From contig NZ_FZNO01000022.1 of NCBI RefSeq assembly GCF_900188025.1, forward strand, positions 35,924 through 99,923: a stretch of 64,000 nucleotides of DNA. Direction: 5' to 3'. Below the pieces are notes generated by a model that was not told the DNA's origin, searched no databases, and saw nothing but the letters and a program-made list of their open reading frames with translations. A program made the translations under genes and the position numbers. Numbering within the stretch: the first letter of the stretch is position 1; each line of letters begins with the position of its first letter. The stretch comes from Blastococcus mobilis. GTDB lineage: Bacteria > Actinomycetota > Actinomycetes > Mycobacteriales > Geodermatophilaceae. Of this stretch, positions 47,501 through 55,862 are shown piece after piece.

Positions 47501-47740
47501 GTTCCCGGCGGAGCCGCGCTGCTCCAGGTGGGCACCGGCGCCAAGGCCAAGGAGCAGCACCAGGAGCCGCTGCCCGCCGATGTGCCGCTGGACGAGACGT
47601 GGGCCGGCGAGCTGCTCGCGCAGGTGGGGGAGGGGATGGGTGCGGCCACCTTCGAGGTGCGCACCGGATCGCACTGCTCGCGGTGCCCCGCCCGCCGCAG
47701 CTGCCCGCTGCAGGAGCCCGGCCGGCAGGTGACGGCATGA
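44540..47740 (+). CDS. adnA: UvrD/Rep-type helicase-nuclease, AdnA-like
   Basis: 1066-aa helicase-nuclease that with AdnB resects DNA double-strand breaks in actinobacteria. Walker A is AGPGTGKTTT (Lys52), motif II VDEYQDTDP, then V-GDPDQAIYAFRGA and HAAKGLEWD, and VACTRARRRL. The C-terminal RecB-like nuclease (about 820-1066) has Q-RCPLRWVLG, GQVDRLERDSEGRLVVVDLKTG and CSRCPARRSCP, so a 4Fe-4S cluster is likely. The stop overlaps adnB by 4 bp. GTG start. Confidence 0.93.
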   Translation: MAVRGSESAPVYRLVAGEAPRPTAPQLDPTQQAVVDHEAGPLLVLAGPGTGKTTTIVEAVAARIDAGIDPEQILVLTFSRKAAAELRTRITGRVARTIREPLARTFHSYAYGVLRRAALLRGDAPPRLLTSAEQDAVVAELLRGDAEEEGAVRWPAALAPALGTAGFRTELRDLLMRATERGVGSARLAAWGRETGREHWVLAAAFQEQYEGVTAFSTAGRGDASGYDPAELVRAAIAELDGDPELLRQERERARWLFVDEYQDTDPAQVELLELLAGGGGNLVAVGDPDQAIYAFRGAEPRGIVEFPERFRHTDNRPAGRVSLGVCRRSGEELLRISRKVAEGLPGPWEHRRLVPGEATDPGAAEVHVFGSAAVEAAYLADVLRRAHLLDGVPWSQMALVVRTAVALGPLRRALASAGVPVAVSADDLPLAGQPAVAPLLTALNALLPASGSGPEAQGAAVGLDESAAEALLASPLGGATVLDLRRLRRAVRIALAKQGIDATERGAPLALALGDDTLLDALPEHVSRPAKRVAAVLAAGRLALAHDGTAEDVLWEMWQRSGLAIRWARASAAGGPSGAVADRDLDAVVALFDAAAGFVDRLPSADVRAFVAHLSAQELPGDTGAARAVTGESVRLLTAHAAKGLEWDLVCVAGVQEGVWPDLRERSTLLGTEELVERAAGVDGTAVDRRALALAEERRLFYVACTRARRRLVVTAVEGALDGADAGATASRFLDLVAPPPEDGRPLTELPRSLTLPALVADLRRALTDPQTPAPRRSAAASVLRRLADEGVPGAASTSWWGLAPLSDDAPLVAEEEPVRVRPSAIETFQRCPLRWVLGAVGAEASPDTTRTVGSAVHAVAQQVADGLPPSDAPAALAAELDQLDLGPGWSDQRQRISAQEMLDKFLRWHAANGRELIGAEVDFDVTVGRARIRGQVDRLERDSEGRLVVVDLKTGRTAAKNTEEHGQLAAYQVAIAAGAFGDHGSVPGGAALLQVGTGAKAKEQHQEPLPADVPLDETWAGELLAQVGEGMGAATFEVRTGSHCSRCPARRSCPLQEPGRQVTA

Positions 47741-50700
47741 CTCCCCTCACCGGAACGGCGGCCGACGGCCAGCTCTCCTTCGACGATCTGCTTGCCGACG
47801 CGGCCCCGGAGCGGCCGGGGGTCCGCAGGTGGCTGAGCCCGGCCGAGGTCGCCGCCCGCTGTCGGTTGTCCTATGCGCCGTCACCCGAGCAGGCGCGGGT
47901 GGTCGAGGCACCCGCCGACCGGCCCCTCGTCGTGGTCGCGGGGGCGGGCTCCGGCAAGACCGAGACGATGGCCGCCCGCGTCTCCTGGCTCGTGGCCAAC
48001 CGGGTTGTCGCGCCGGAGGAGATCCTCGGCCTGACCTTCACGCGCAAGGCCGCCAGCGAGCTCAACGAGCGGATCCGGCTCCGGCTGGGTGCGCTCGCCC
48101 GCCACCCGGAGACCGAGCCCGAGCTCCGGGAGCGGCTGGAGGTCGCCCAGCCCACCGTCTCGACCTACCACGGCTACGCGGCCGCGCTGGTCGCCGAGCA
48201 CGGACTGCGGATCGGCGTCGAGCCCGGCGCCGGCGTCCTCGGGCCCGCCATGTGCTGGGGGCAGGCCGCCACCGTCGTCACCGCCTACACCGGCGACATG
48301 AGCGACGTCCCGCTCACGCTGCTCACCACGGTCGAGGACGTCCTCGCCCTGGCCGCCGACCTCGGCGAGCACGACATCAGCCCGGCGGCGTTGCGGGCCT
48401 GGACCGCCCGGCTGGAAGCGCAGGTCCACGGCTACCCGGACGCGCCGCGCAAGAAGGGGCCCTACGCCCCCGTCCTCGACATGCTCGCCCGCCAGAAGGC
48501 GCGCGTCGCGCTGCTGCCGCTGGTCGAGGCCTTCGAGGCACGGAAGCGGTCGGCCGGCGCCATCGACTACGCCGACCAGGTCGCCTACGCCGCACGGATC
48601 GCCGTCGCCTCCCCGGAGGTCGGCCGCCGCGAGCGGACCCGCTGGAAGATCGTCCTGCTCGACGAGTACCAGGACACCAGCGTCGGCCAGCTCCGCATGC
48701 TGGAGGCCCTGTTCGGCCGCGACACCGGCCACCCGGTGCTCGCCGTCGGCGACCCGCGACAGTCCATCTACGGCTGGCGGGGGGCCTCGGCGGGCACCAT
48801 CGAGCGCTACGCCCGCACCTTCCCGGGGCTGCCCGGACGGCGGGCCGAGCGGCTGACGCTGGCCACCAGCTGGCGCAACGACGACGCCGTCCTCGCCGTC
48901 GCCAACGCCGTGTCGGGGATGCTTCCGCCCCCCGACCAGCCGCTGCCCGATCTCGCCCCCGCACCCACCGCCGGGCGCGGTGCGGTCACCGTGGGGCTCT
49001 ACGAGACCGTCGCCGACGAGACGACGGCGTTGGCCGACCGGCTCGCGGCCTGCTGGCTCAACGAGGACCCCCTCGTCGCCCGCCAGGACGGGAAGCACCC
49101 CACCGTGGCGGTCCTCGTGCGCACCCGCAAGCAGCTGCCGGGCATCGCCGCCGCGCTGCGCGAGCGCGGCCTGCCCGTCGAGGTCGTCGGCCTCGGCGGG
49201 CTGCTGGAGGTGCCCGAGGTCTCCGACGTCATCGCGACGCTCACCGTGCTCGTCGACCCGACGGCCGGGGACGCACTCGGCCGGCTGCTCACCGGAGCGC
49301 GGTGGCGGATCGGCCCCCGGGACCTGGCCGCCCTCGAGGCCCGCGCCCGCGAACTCGTGCACGCACGCCGGCCCGCCCGGTCCCGGGACGCCGACGGGAC
49401 TCCGGTCGTCGAAGCCCCCTCCGAGCGCGGCAGCATCGTCGAGGCGCTGGACGACCTCGGCGGCCCCGGCGCCTACTCGCAGGCGGGCTACCGCCGATTG
49501 CGGCGGCTCGCAGCCGAGCTGGGTCACCTGCGGACGCGCCTGAGCGAGGCGCTGCCCGACCTGGTCGACGAGGTCGCCCGCACCCTCGGCCTGGAGACCG
49601 AGCTCGCCAGCGCGCCCGGTGCCAGCCCGGCCGGGGCGCGGGCCCACCTCGACGCGCTCCACGGCGTCGCCGCCGAGTTCACCGAGCTCGCCGAGCTGCC
49701 CTCGCTGCCGGCGTTCCTCGGCTACCTCCGCGACGCCGAGGAGCGCGAGCGGGGCCTGGAGCCCGGCGAGGTGGCGGTGAACCCGGAGGCCGTGCAGCTG
49801 CTCACCGGGCACTCCGCCAAGGGCTTGGAGTGGGACGTCGTCGCCGTTCCGGGGCTCACCGCCGACCAGTTCCCGGCGAAGGCCGACACCAGCGACTCCT
49901 GGATCCGCGATCCCGGCGCCGTGCCGGCCGACCTGCGGCTCACCGACCGCGAGGAGCTGCCCCGGCTGCGGCTCCCGGTCCCCGGCTCCGGTGACCAGGC
50001 CGTGGTGAAGCAGGCGCTGGAGGAGTACGTCCAGGACTGGAAGGACTTCGGCACCGCCGAGGAGATCCGGCTGGGCTACGTCGCCGTCACCCGGGCCCGG
50101 CACCTGCTGCTGTGCTCCGGCAGCTGGTGGCGGGACGGCGTCAAGCCGTGCGGACCGTCGTCGCTGCTGCTCACCGCCCGGCAGGCGTGCGAGGACGGCG
50201 CCGGCACCGTCGTCCACTGGGCCGAGCCACCGGCCGGCGACGCGACCAACCCGGCGCTGGCGGAGTGGCCGGTCGGGAGCTGGCCGGCCGACCCGCTGTC
50301 CTCCGGACGTCGCCGGGCGCTCACCGCGGCCGCCGAGCTGGTGGCCGGTGCGGCGCCGCACCCGCTCGACCCCGAGCAGATCCTCGAGGGCGCCGACCCG
50401 CTGGTCGAGCAGTGGGTGCGCGACGCCGACCTGCTGCTGCGCGAGCGGGCCCGGCACGCCAGCCCGACCGTCGACGTCCCGCTGCCGTCGCACCTGTCGG
50501 TGTCGGCGCTGGTCACGCTGCGGCGCGACCCCGCGGAGCTGGCCCGGCGGCTGCGGCGCCCCATGCCCGCGGCCCCCGCCCCCCAGGCCCGGCGCGGTAC
50601 CGCTTTCCACGCGTGGCTGGAGGAGCGGTTCGGCGCCGCCAAGCTGGTCGACCTCGACGAGCTGCCCGGGTCCGGCGACGAGTTCGCCGCTCCCGACGGT

Positions 50701-51075
50701 GTGGTGGCCGAGCTGCAGGAGGCCTTCCTCGCCAGCGTGTGGGCCGACCGTCAGCCGGTCGAGGTGGAGGTCCCCTTCGAGACGCCGCTCGGGCCGCTCA
50801 CTCTGCGGGGACGGATCGATGCCGTCTACGCCGACGCCGACGGCGGCTTCGAGGTCATCGACTGGAAGACCGGCCCGCCGCCGTCCGGCGCCGAGCTCTC
50901 CGCCGCCGCGGTGCAGCTGGCCGCCTACCGGCTGGGCTGGTCGCGGCTCACCGGCGTCCCGGTGGAACGGGTCAGTGCGGGCTTCCACCACGTCGCGGCG
51001 AACCTCACCCTGCGCCCGGTCGACCTGCTCGACGAGGAAGGCCTGCTCGTCCTGGTCACCGGCACCGACCGCTGA
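47737..51075 (+). CDS. adnB: UvrD/Rep-type helicase-nuclease, AdnB-like
   Basis: 1112-aa second subunit. Walker A GAGSGKTET (about residues 69-77), LLDEYQDTS, VGDPRQSIYGWRGA, LTGHSAKGLEWDVV and VAVTRARHL mark a complete helicase. The C-terminal nuclease includes RRGTAFHAWLE, L-RGRIDAVYADADGGFEVIDW and KTG. No cysteine cluster is visible in this subunit. ATG 47737 lies in the adnA stop (ATGA). The open frame running 811 codons upstream through adnA is a high-GC artefact. Confidence 0.93.
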   Translation: MTPLTGTAADGQLSFDDLLADAAPERPGVRRWLSPAEVAARCRLSYAPSPEQARVVEAPADRPLVVVAGAGSGKTETMAARVSWLVANRVVAPEEILGLTFTRKAASELNERIRLRLGALARHPETEPELRERLEVAQPTVSTYHGYAAALVAEHGLRIGVEPGAGVLGPAMCWGQAATVVTAYTGDMSDVPLTLLTTVEDVLALAADLGEHDISPAALRAWTARLEAQVHGYPDAPRKKGPYAPVLDMLARQKARVALLPLVEAFEARKRSAGAIDYADQVAYAARIAVASPEVGRRERTRWKIVLLDEYQDTSVGQLRMLEALFGRDTGHPVLAVGDPRQSIYGWRGASAGTIERYARTFPGLPGRRAERLTLATSWRNDDAVLAVANAVSGMLPPPDQPLPDLAPAPTAGRGAVTVGLYETVADETTALADRLAACWLNEDPLVARQDGKHPTVAVLVRTRKQLPGIAAALRERGLPVEVVGLGGLLEVPEVSDVIATLTVLVDPTAGDALGRLLTGARWRIGPRDLAALEARARELVHARRPARSRDADGTPVVEAPSERGSIVEALDDLGGPGAYSQAGYRRLRRLAAELGHLRTRLSEALPDLVDEVARTLGLETELASAPGASPAGARAHLDALHGVAAEFTELAELPSLPAFLGYLRDAEERERGLEPGEVAVNPEAVQLLTGHSAKGLEWDVVAVPGLTADQFPAKADTSDSWIRDPGAVPADLRLTDREELPRLRLPVPGSGDQAVVKQALEEYVQDWKDFGTAEEIRLGYVAVTRARHLLLCSGSWWRDGVKPCGPSSLLLTARQACEDGAGTVVHWAEPPAGDATNPALAEWPVGSWPADPLSSGRRRALTAAAELVAGAAPHPLDPEQILEGADPLVEQWVRDADLLLRERARHASPTVDVPLPSHLSVSALVTLRRDPAELARRLRRPMPAAPAPQARRGTAFHAWLEERFGAAKLVDLDELPGSGDEFAAPDGVVAELQEAFLASVWADRQPVEVEVPFETPLGPLTLRGRIDAVYADADGGFEVIDWKTGPPPSGAELSAAAVQLAAYRLGWSRLTGVPVERVSAGFHHVAANLTLRPVDLLDEEGLLVLVTGTDR

Positions 51076-51100
51076 GCGCCGCGGGCGGTGCGGTACGGGG

Positions 51101-51304
51101 TCACCTGGCGGCGCGCTGCGCGCTGCGCACGTCCGCGACGTAGCTGTCCGGGGGCGGTTCCGGACATGCGTCGGGCATGGGCAGCGTGCAGCCGCCGAAC
51201 TGTCGAGGACCCACGGGCTGCCGGACCTCCAGCACGATCTCCCACGCCACCGCCACCGCCGAGGAGGTTGCGGGACCTGCGAACCATGTTGGCGGCACGG
51301 TCAT
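51101..51304 (-). CDS. Doubtful small ORF or gene remnant, 67 aa
   Basis: ATG 51304 to stop near 51101. It contains W-EIVLEVRQPVGPRQFGG and MPDACPEPPPDSYVADVR. It has no good ribosome site and no recognised family. It could be the decayed end of a secreted protein. It is the only candidate in the 286-bp gap between adnB and the convergent hydrolase. Confidence 0.25.
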   Translation of the reverse strand: MTVPPTWFAGPATSSAVAVAWEIVLEVRQPVGPRQFGGCTLPMPDACPEPPPDSYVADVRSAQRAAR

Positions 51305-51361
51305 CCGTCCCTGTCCCCAGCGTCAGCCGACATGGATCCTCGCGAACGAACAGATCAGCTG

Positions 51362-52213
51362 TCAGCTCGACGCGATCCGGTCGAGGATGGCTCGCGCGAG
51401 CTGCTCGGGTGCCTGCTCCGGGATCCAGTGCGTGACCCCGGCAAGCTCCACGAACCGGTAGTCGCCGGTCACGTGGTTGGCGCACGCCTCGGCGGCCGTC
51501 CGCCCGATGGCGACGTCACCGTCGCTCCACACGTACGTGGTCGGCACCCCGACCGGGTCGACCCGGGTGTCGGAGCTCATCGCCCGGTACCAGTTGAGCG
51601 CCGCGGTCAATGCGCCGGGCGCGGACAGCACGGCCACGTACTCGTCGATCGCCTCGGCCGAGACGCCGGACGCCTGCTCGCCGCCGGCCAGCATGCGCCG
51701 CAGCCGGCGCGCGTCGTCGGCGAGCAGCACCTCCTCGGCCTTGCCCTCCTGCCAGAACAGCCGGATGTAGCTCGAGCGCTCCCTCTGCTCCGGGTCGGCG
51801 CGGTAGGCCGCGGTGTACGCGGCCGGGTGGGGCACCGAGACCGCCGTCAGGGACCGCACCCGGTCCGGGTGCCAGGCGGCGAGCGTCCACGCGACGTTCG
51901 CGCCCCAGTCGTGCCCGACGACGTCGGCGACCGGGATCTCCAGCGCCGTCATCAGGTTCGCCGTGACCTGCGCGAGGTTCTGCATCGCGTAGGCTTCGAC
52001 GTCACCGGGGCGGGCGCCAGGGGAGTAACCCAGCTGGTCGGGGGCGTAGGTCCGGAGCCCGGCCTGGGTCAGCAGCGGCGTCACCGCGGCCCACGACGCC
52101 GACGTCTCCGGGAAGCCGTGCAGCAGCAGCACCGGCCGCCCGTCCTCGGGACCGTCGACGCGGACGTCGAAGGTGAGGTCGCCGACGTCGACGCGCAGCA
52201 GCTCTCCAGGCAT
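51362..52213 (-). CDS. Alpha/beta hydrolase, epoxide hydrolase/haloalkane dehalogenase-like
   Basis: 283-aa enzyme. The oxyanion motif is LLHGFPETSASW, and the nucleophile is Asp in V-GHDWGANVAW, which points to ester formation with Asp as in epoxide hydrolases and dehalogenases. The base is probably the His in THWIPEQAPEQ and the acid lies in W-SDGDVAI. ATG 52213 has TAGCGT 7 nt upstream, so leaderless. Divergent from the M20 gene. Confidence 0.87.
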   Translation of the reverse strand: MPGELLRVDVGDLTFDVRVDGPEDGRPVLLLHGFPETSASWAAVTPLLTQAGLRTYAPDQLGYSPGARPGDVEAYAMQNLAQVTANLMTALEIPVADVVGHDWGANVAWTLAAWHPDRVRSLTAVSVPHPAAYTAAYRADPEQRERSSYIRLFWQEGKAEEVLLADDARRLRRMLAGGEQASGVSAEAIDEYVAVLSAPGALTAALNWYRAMSSDTRVDPVGVPTTYVWSDGDVAIGRTAAEACANHVTGDYRFVELAGVTHWIPEQAPEQLARAILDRIASS

Positions 52214-52220
52214 GCCCCGG

Positions 52221-52262
52221 ACGCTAGCCGGACGCGGCGGGTACCGCTGGCAGCACTACGGT
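52221..52262. promoter_or_regulatory. Back-to-back leaderless promoters of the hydrolase and M20 genes
   Basis: Minus strand: TAGCGT (52226-52221), 7 nt before ATG 52213. Plus strand: TACGGT (52257-52262), 8 nt before GTG 52271. Both start codons lie within 58 bp, so the promoters' -35 regions overlap the opposite -10 regions. Confidence 0.5.
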
Positions 52263-52270
52263 CGAGCCTC

Positions 52271-53686
52271 GTGACCAGCAGTCCGGAACGCGATTTCGTG
52301 CTCGACCACCTCGACGACCTGCACGCCGACCTCGACGCGTGGCTGCGCATCCCGTCGATCTCCGCCGACCCTGCCTACGCCCCCGAAGTGGCCCGCAGTG
52401 CCGCGTGGCTCGCCGAGGCGCTGCGCCGCACCGGCTTCCCGGTCGTCGAAATCTGGCCCACGCCCGGCGCCCCCGCCGTCTTCGCCGAGTGGCCGTCCGC
52501 AGAGGCCGACGCACCGATCGCCCTCGTCTACGGCCACCACGACGTCCAGCCGGTCGACCCGCCGGAGCTGTGGGTGCACCCGCCCTTCGAGCCGACCCGG
52601 GTCGACGGCCCCGACGGCCCGGAGCTGCACGCCCGCGGCGCCATCGACGACAAGGGCAACGTCGCCTTCCACCTGCTCGGCATGCGCGCGCACCTCGCCG
52701 CGACCGGTCGGGACACTCCCGCGGTCACCGTCAAACTGCTGATCGAGGGCGAGGAGGAGTCCGGCTCGCCGCACTTCGCGGCCCTGCTGGAGCAGCACAA
52801 GGACCGGCTGGCCTGCGACGTCGTCGTCGTGAGCGACACCGGCATGGCCGCCCCGGACGTGCCGAGTGCGGTCACCGCCATGCGGGGCCTCGCCGACGCC
52901 GAGATCACCCTGCGCGGCCCGGCCGTGGACCTGCACTCCGGCTCGTTCGGCGGCGCCGTCCCGAACCCGCTGCACGCTCTCGCCGAGCTGCTGGCCGCGC
53001 TGCACGACGACCAGGGCCGGGTCACGCTGCCCGGCTTCTACGACAAGGTGCGCCCCCTGTCGGACCGGGAGCGCGAGCTCATGTCCCGGGTGCCGTTCGA
53101 CGAGCAGGCCTGGCTGGCCGGCCCGGCGGCCTCCCGCGCCACCTACGGCGAGGCCGGCTTCAGCACGCTCGAGCGCACCGGCGCCCGGCCGACCGCCGAG
53201 GTCAACGGCATGTGGGGCGGCTACACCGGCCCCGGCCACAAGACGATCGTCCCGGCCGAGGCGCACGCGAAGCTCAGCTTCCGGCTGGTCGCCGACCAGC
53301 GCCCCGAGGATGTGGGCCCCCAGCTGCGCGCCTGGGTGGAGGCCAACGTCCCGGCCGGTATCGAGGCCGAGGTGCACACCCCGCCCGGTGGCGTCGCTCC
53401 CTGTGCCAGCGACCTGGACTCACCCGCGATGGGGGCCCTGCTCCGTGCCATCGGCCAGGCCTTCGACACCGAGCCGGGCGACGTCCTGTTCACGCGCGAG
53501 GGCGGCAGCGGGCCCGAGGCCGACCTCGTCGAGCACCTCGGCGCGCCGCTGCTGTTCCTCGGGGCGGGGCTGCCCACCGACCGCATCCACTCGCCCAACG
53601 AGCGGGTCCTGCTGCCGATGCTCTACCGCGGCGCGGAGGCGGCGGCCCACCTCTGGCGCGAGCTGGGAGCCATGCGCCTGCGCTGA
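52271..53686 (+). CDS. M20 family dipeptidase/metallopeptidase
   Basis: 471-aa zinc peptidase of the carnosinase/CNDP-like type. Metal ligands are in YGHHDVQP, G-AIDDKGN, IEGEEESGSP (general base Glu), SDTGM, and RIHSPNE near the C-terminus; a lid domain spans about 200-370. Likely hydrolyses dipeptides or N-acyl amino acids. GTG 52271 (V-TSSPERDFVLDHL) is leaderless by promoter spacing. The frame is open far upstream through adnB without support. Confidence 0.9.
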   Translation: MTSSPERDFVLDHLDDLHADLDAWLRIPSISADPAYAPEVARSAAWLAEALRRTGFPVVEIWPTPGAPAVFAEWPSAEADAPIALVYGHHDVQPVDPPELWVHPPFEPTRVDGPDGPELHARGAIDDKGNVAFHLLGMRAHLAATGRDTPAVTVKLLIEGEEESGSPHFAALLEQHKDRLACDVVVVSDTGMAAPDVPSAVTAMRGLADAEITLRGPAVDLHSGSFGGAVPNPLHALAELLAALHDDQGRVTLPGFYDKVRPLSDRERELMSRVPFDEQAWLAGPAASRATYGEAGFSTLERTGARPTAEVNGMWGGYTGPGHKTIVPAEAHAKLSFRLVADQRPEDVGPQLRAWVEANVPAGIEAEVHTPPGGVAPCASDLDSPAMGALLRAIGQAFDTEPGDVLFTREGGSGPEADLVEHLGAPLLFLGAGLPTDRIHSPNERVLLPMLYRGAEAAAHLWRELGAMRLR

Positions 53687-53784
53687 CGTGGTGGGCCTGC
53701 GTGCCCCGTGCGACTCGGCGTGGATGAGTGCGAACGGCGTGCCCTGGCGTCCCCGCCGAGCTCCAGCGGAGGTTCCGTGCGCCG

Positions 53785-54567
53785 TCAGGCGCGGGTCCCG
53801 ATCACGACGGTCGCGCCCGTGTCCTCCGCCTCGGCGATCCGCGGTACGAGACCGGCCGTGCTGACGGCGTCGGTTGCTGCGGGCACCTGCGCCTCGCCGA
53901 TCTCGAAGAGCACGCAGCCACCTGGCGCGAGCCAGTCCCCGGCGCCGGCGAGGACCCGGCGGGCGACGTCCAGGCCGTCGGTGCCGCCGTCCAGCGCGGT
54001 GCGCGGCTCGTGCTCGCGGGCCTCGGGCGGCATCAGTGGAATGGCCTCGCTCGGCACGTACGGCACGTTGGCGACGAGGACGTCGACCCGTCCCCGTAGC
54101 CCGTCCAGGAGGGCCGAGAACAGATCCCCGGCGTGCACGTTGCCGCCGGGCAGGTTGTGCCGCGCGCATGCCACCGCCGCCGGATCGACGTCCGAGGCGT
54201 GCACCTCGGGTCCGTCGACCCGCGCGGTCAGCGCGGCCGCCACCGCGCCCGATCCACAGCACAGGTCGACGACGACGGCGCCCGGTGGCGCCAGTGCGGC
54301 GGCCTGCTCGACCAGGAACTCGGTGCGACGCCTCGGGACGAAGACCCCGGGTGCCACGGCGATCCGCAGACCGCAGAACTCCGCCCAGCCCAGCAGGTGC
54401 TCCAGGGGCTCGCCCGCGACCCGGCGCCGGACCAGGGCCTCGAGCCGGGCGGTCGACCCGGCCTCGGCCACGAGCAGGCGGGCCTCGTCCTCGGCGAAGA
54501 CGCAGCCGGCGGAGCGGAGCCGGGCCACGACGCCGGCGTCGTCCGGCGCCGGTGGAGCTGCGGTCAC
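53785..54567 (-). CDS. HemK/PrmC-related N5-glutamine methyltransferase-like protein
   Basis: 260-aa class I methyltransferase related to PrmC, which methylates the GGQ Gln of release factors. SAM loop VVDLCCGSGAVAAAL (about 98-112). The motif normally NPPY is N-VPY (VANVPYVPS). F-VPRRRTEFLVEQA resembles the PrmC N-terminal contact. The altered motif suggests the PrmC-related paralogue group rather than true PrmC. GTG 54567 is preceded by GGGAGG. Confidence 0.85.
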   Translation of the reverse strand: MTAAPPAPDDAGVVARLRSAGCVFAEDEARLLVAEAGSTARLEALVRRRVAGEPLEHLLGWAEFCGLRIAVAPGVFVPRRRTEFLVEQAAALAPPGAVVVDLCCGSGAVAAALTARVDGPEVHASDVDPAAVACARHNLPGGNVHAGDLFSALLDGLRGRVDVLVANVPYVPSEAIPLMPPEAREHEPRTALDGGTDGLDVARRVLAGAGDWLAPGGCVLFEIGEAQVPAATDAVSTAGLVPRIAEAEDTGATVVIGTRA

Positions 54568-54592
54568 GGAGCCTCCCAGGAGCGAGGCCGCG

Positions 54593-54623
54593 ACCGTACC
54601 GGGGAGGGCCGCCCTCCTAGGGT
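54593..54623. promoter_or_regulatory. Divergent promoters with a GGAGGGC-C-GCCCTCC palindrome
   Basis: Minus strand TACGGT (54598-54593) serves the methyltransferase. Plus strand TAGGGT (54618-54623) is 7 nt before GTG 54631. A 15-bp palindrome (54603-54617) fills the space between and touches both, so it could be an operator or an mRNA-independent regulatory site. Confidence 0.5.
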
Positions 54624-54630
54624 GGAGCCC

Positions 54631-55521
54631 GTGACCGCACCTGGCCAGCAGGCCCCGCCGCCAGGCTGGTACGCCGACCCCGACGGCACGCCGGGGCTCG
54701 TCCGCTGGTGGAACGGTGCGGCTTGGTCCGACGTCGCGACCCCGGCCGGCCCCGGCGTCGCGGTGCAGTCCTCACCCGTCCTCGCCCCGCCGACCGCGCT
54801 GCCGGACTCCCTGCCTCCCGAGGAGTCACCGGGCGGCGGCAGCTTCCGGTCCGGCTGGGTCATCGGCGTCGCGCTGCTCGTCCTCGTCGCGGTCGTCGGG
54901 GCCGCCGTCCTCATCGGCCGCTCGACCACCGCGGACGAGTCCGTGGCGGAGGCGCCGGCTCCGTCGGCCCAGCCGCCGGCCCCCGCCCGGCCGACGTTCC
55001 CGCCCGGGACGGTGCGGATCATCGACGAGGAGTCGGGCATCTCCTATCCGTTCCTCGGCGACGGCTGGTACGAGTTCGACCTCGGCATGCAGGCCGAGGT
55101 GACCGCCATCGCCGGGCAGTACTTCACGACCCAGGACCTCACTCCGGCGGGGTCGACCTTCATCGCGCAGTGCACCTCGGGGCCCCTGGCCGAGGGCCTG
55201 GGCTGGGCCGGCCCCGCCACGTTGCCGACGACGACGCGGACCGTCGCCGAGAGCGTCCGGTTCAACTACTACCCCCGGCCCAACGAGCCACGGGTCCTGC
55301 GCGACGAGGCGCGGACCGTCGACGGGCACGCGGCGCATCTGTACGAGTTCCAGCTCAGCTGGGACGTGCCCGGGTACGACGCGAGCGGCGAGCGGGCCGC
55401 GCTGCTGCTGATCGACGTCGGCCGCCCGGACCCGGCCCTGCTCTACATCTCCATCCCCAACACCCACGCCGAGCTCTACGGGGTGATCGACCGCGTCATC
55501 GACGCCGTCGAGGTGCTCTGA
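54631..55521 (+). CDS. DUF2510 domain membrane protein
   Basis: 296-aa protein. The N-terminal DUF2510 module (P-PGWYADPDGTPGLVRWWNG) is followed by a linker, one TM helix (about 75-97), a Pro-rich stretch and an external domain of ~190 residues opening V-RIIDEESGISYPFLGDGWYEF. Function unknown. GTG 54631 is leaderless by promoter spacing. Followed by an 87-bp tandem repeat array. Confidence 0.82.
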   Translation: MTAPGQQAPPPGWYADPDGTPGLVRWWNGAAWSDVATPAGPGVAVQSSPVLAPPTALPDSLPPEESPGGGSFRSGWVIGVALLVLVAVVGAAVLIGRSTTADESVAEAPAPSAQPPAPARPTFPPGTVRIIDEESGISYPFLGDGWYEFDLGMQAEVTAIAGQYFTTQDLTPAGSTFIAQCTSGPLAEGLGWAGPATLPTTTRTVAESVRFNYYPRPNEPRVLRDEARTVDGHAAHLYEFQLSWDVPGYDASGERAALLLIDVGRPDPALLYISIPNTHAELYGVIDRVIDAVEVL

Positions 55522-55541
55522 CATCGCGATCCTCCGGATCG

Positions 55542-55800
55542 CACCGCGACCAGGTGCCGTCCCCGACCCACGGTGAGCCGATCCCCGTGTCCCGCTCGGG
55601 AACCCTGCGGGCCCCGCGACCGGTCCACACCCCGACCAGGTGCCGTCCCCCTGCTGCGCGGAGCCGAAGCCCCGTGTCCCGGTCGGGGACCCTGCGGGCC
55701 CCGCGACCGGTCCACACCGCGACCGGGTGCCGTCCCCCTGCTGCGCGGAGCCGAAGCCCCGTGTCCCGGTCGGGGACCCTGCGGGCCCCGCGACCGGCGC
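55542..55800. repeat. Array of three 87-bp tandem repeats
   Basis: The word CCCCGTGTCCC recurs at 55583, 55670 and 55757, an exact 87-bp period; the first unit is diverged and has a 1-bp indel. Each unit contains CCGGTCG...CGACCGG, an inverted repeat around GGGACCCTGCGGGCCC, so each RNA copy can fold into a G/C hairpin. It fills nearly all of the 341-bp gap between the DUF2510 and M16 genes. Confidence 0.9.
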
Positions 55801-55850
55801 ACGACCGCGGCGACCGGTGTACCGCACGGCACTCGTCGGCCATCCGCGGT

Positions 55851-55856
55851 TAGTGT
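55851..55856 (+). promoter_or_regulatory. Candidate -10 element for leaderless M16 operon
   Basis: TAGTGT ends 6 nt before GTG 55863, directly after the tandem repeat array. Confidence 0.5.
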
Positions 55857-55862
55857 CGGGCT

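Noticed and set aside
45304..47736. Open frame of 811 codons running through adnA into the adnB frame
   Set aside because: It is the +1 frame of adnA; the composition is Arg/Ala/Gly-rich as in all shadow frames here. The true adnB start is the ATG overlapping the adnA stop.
55542..55800. CRISPR-like array
   Set aside because: Units are directly abutting 87-bp tandem repeats without unique spacers and there are no cas genes; the only Cas4-like protein is a stand-alone RecB-family nuclease.
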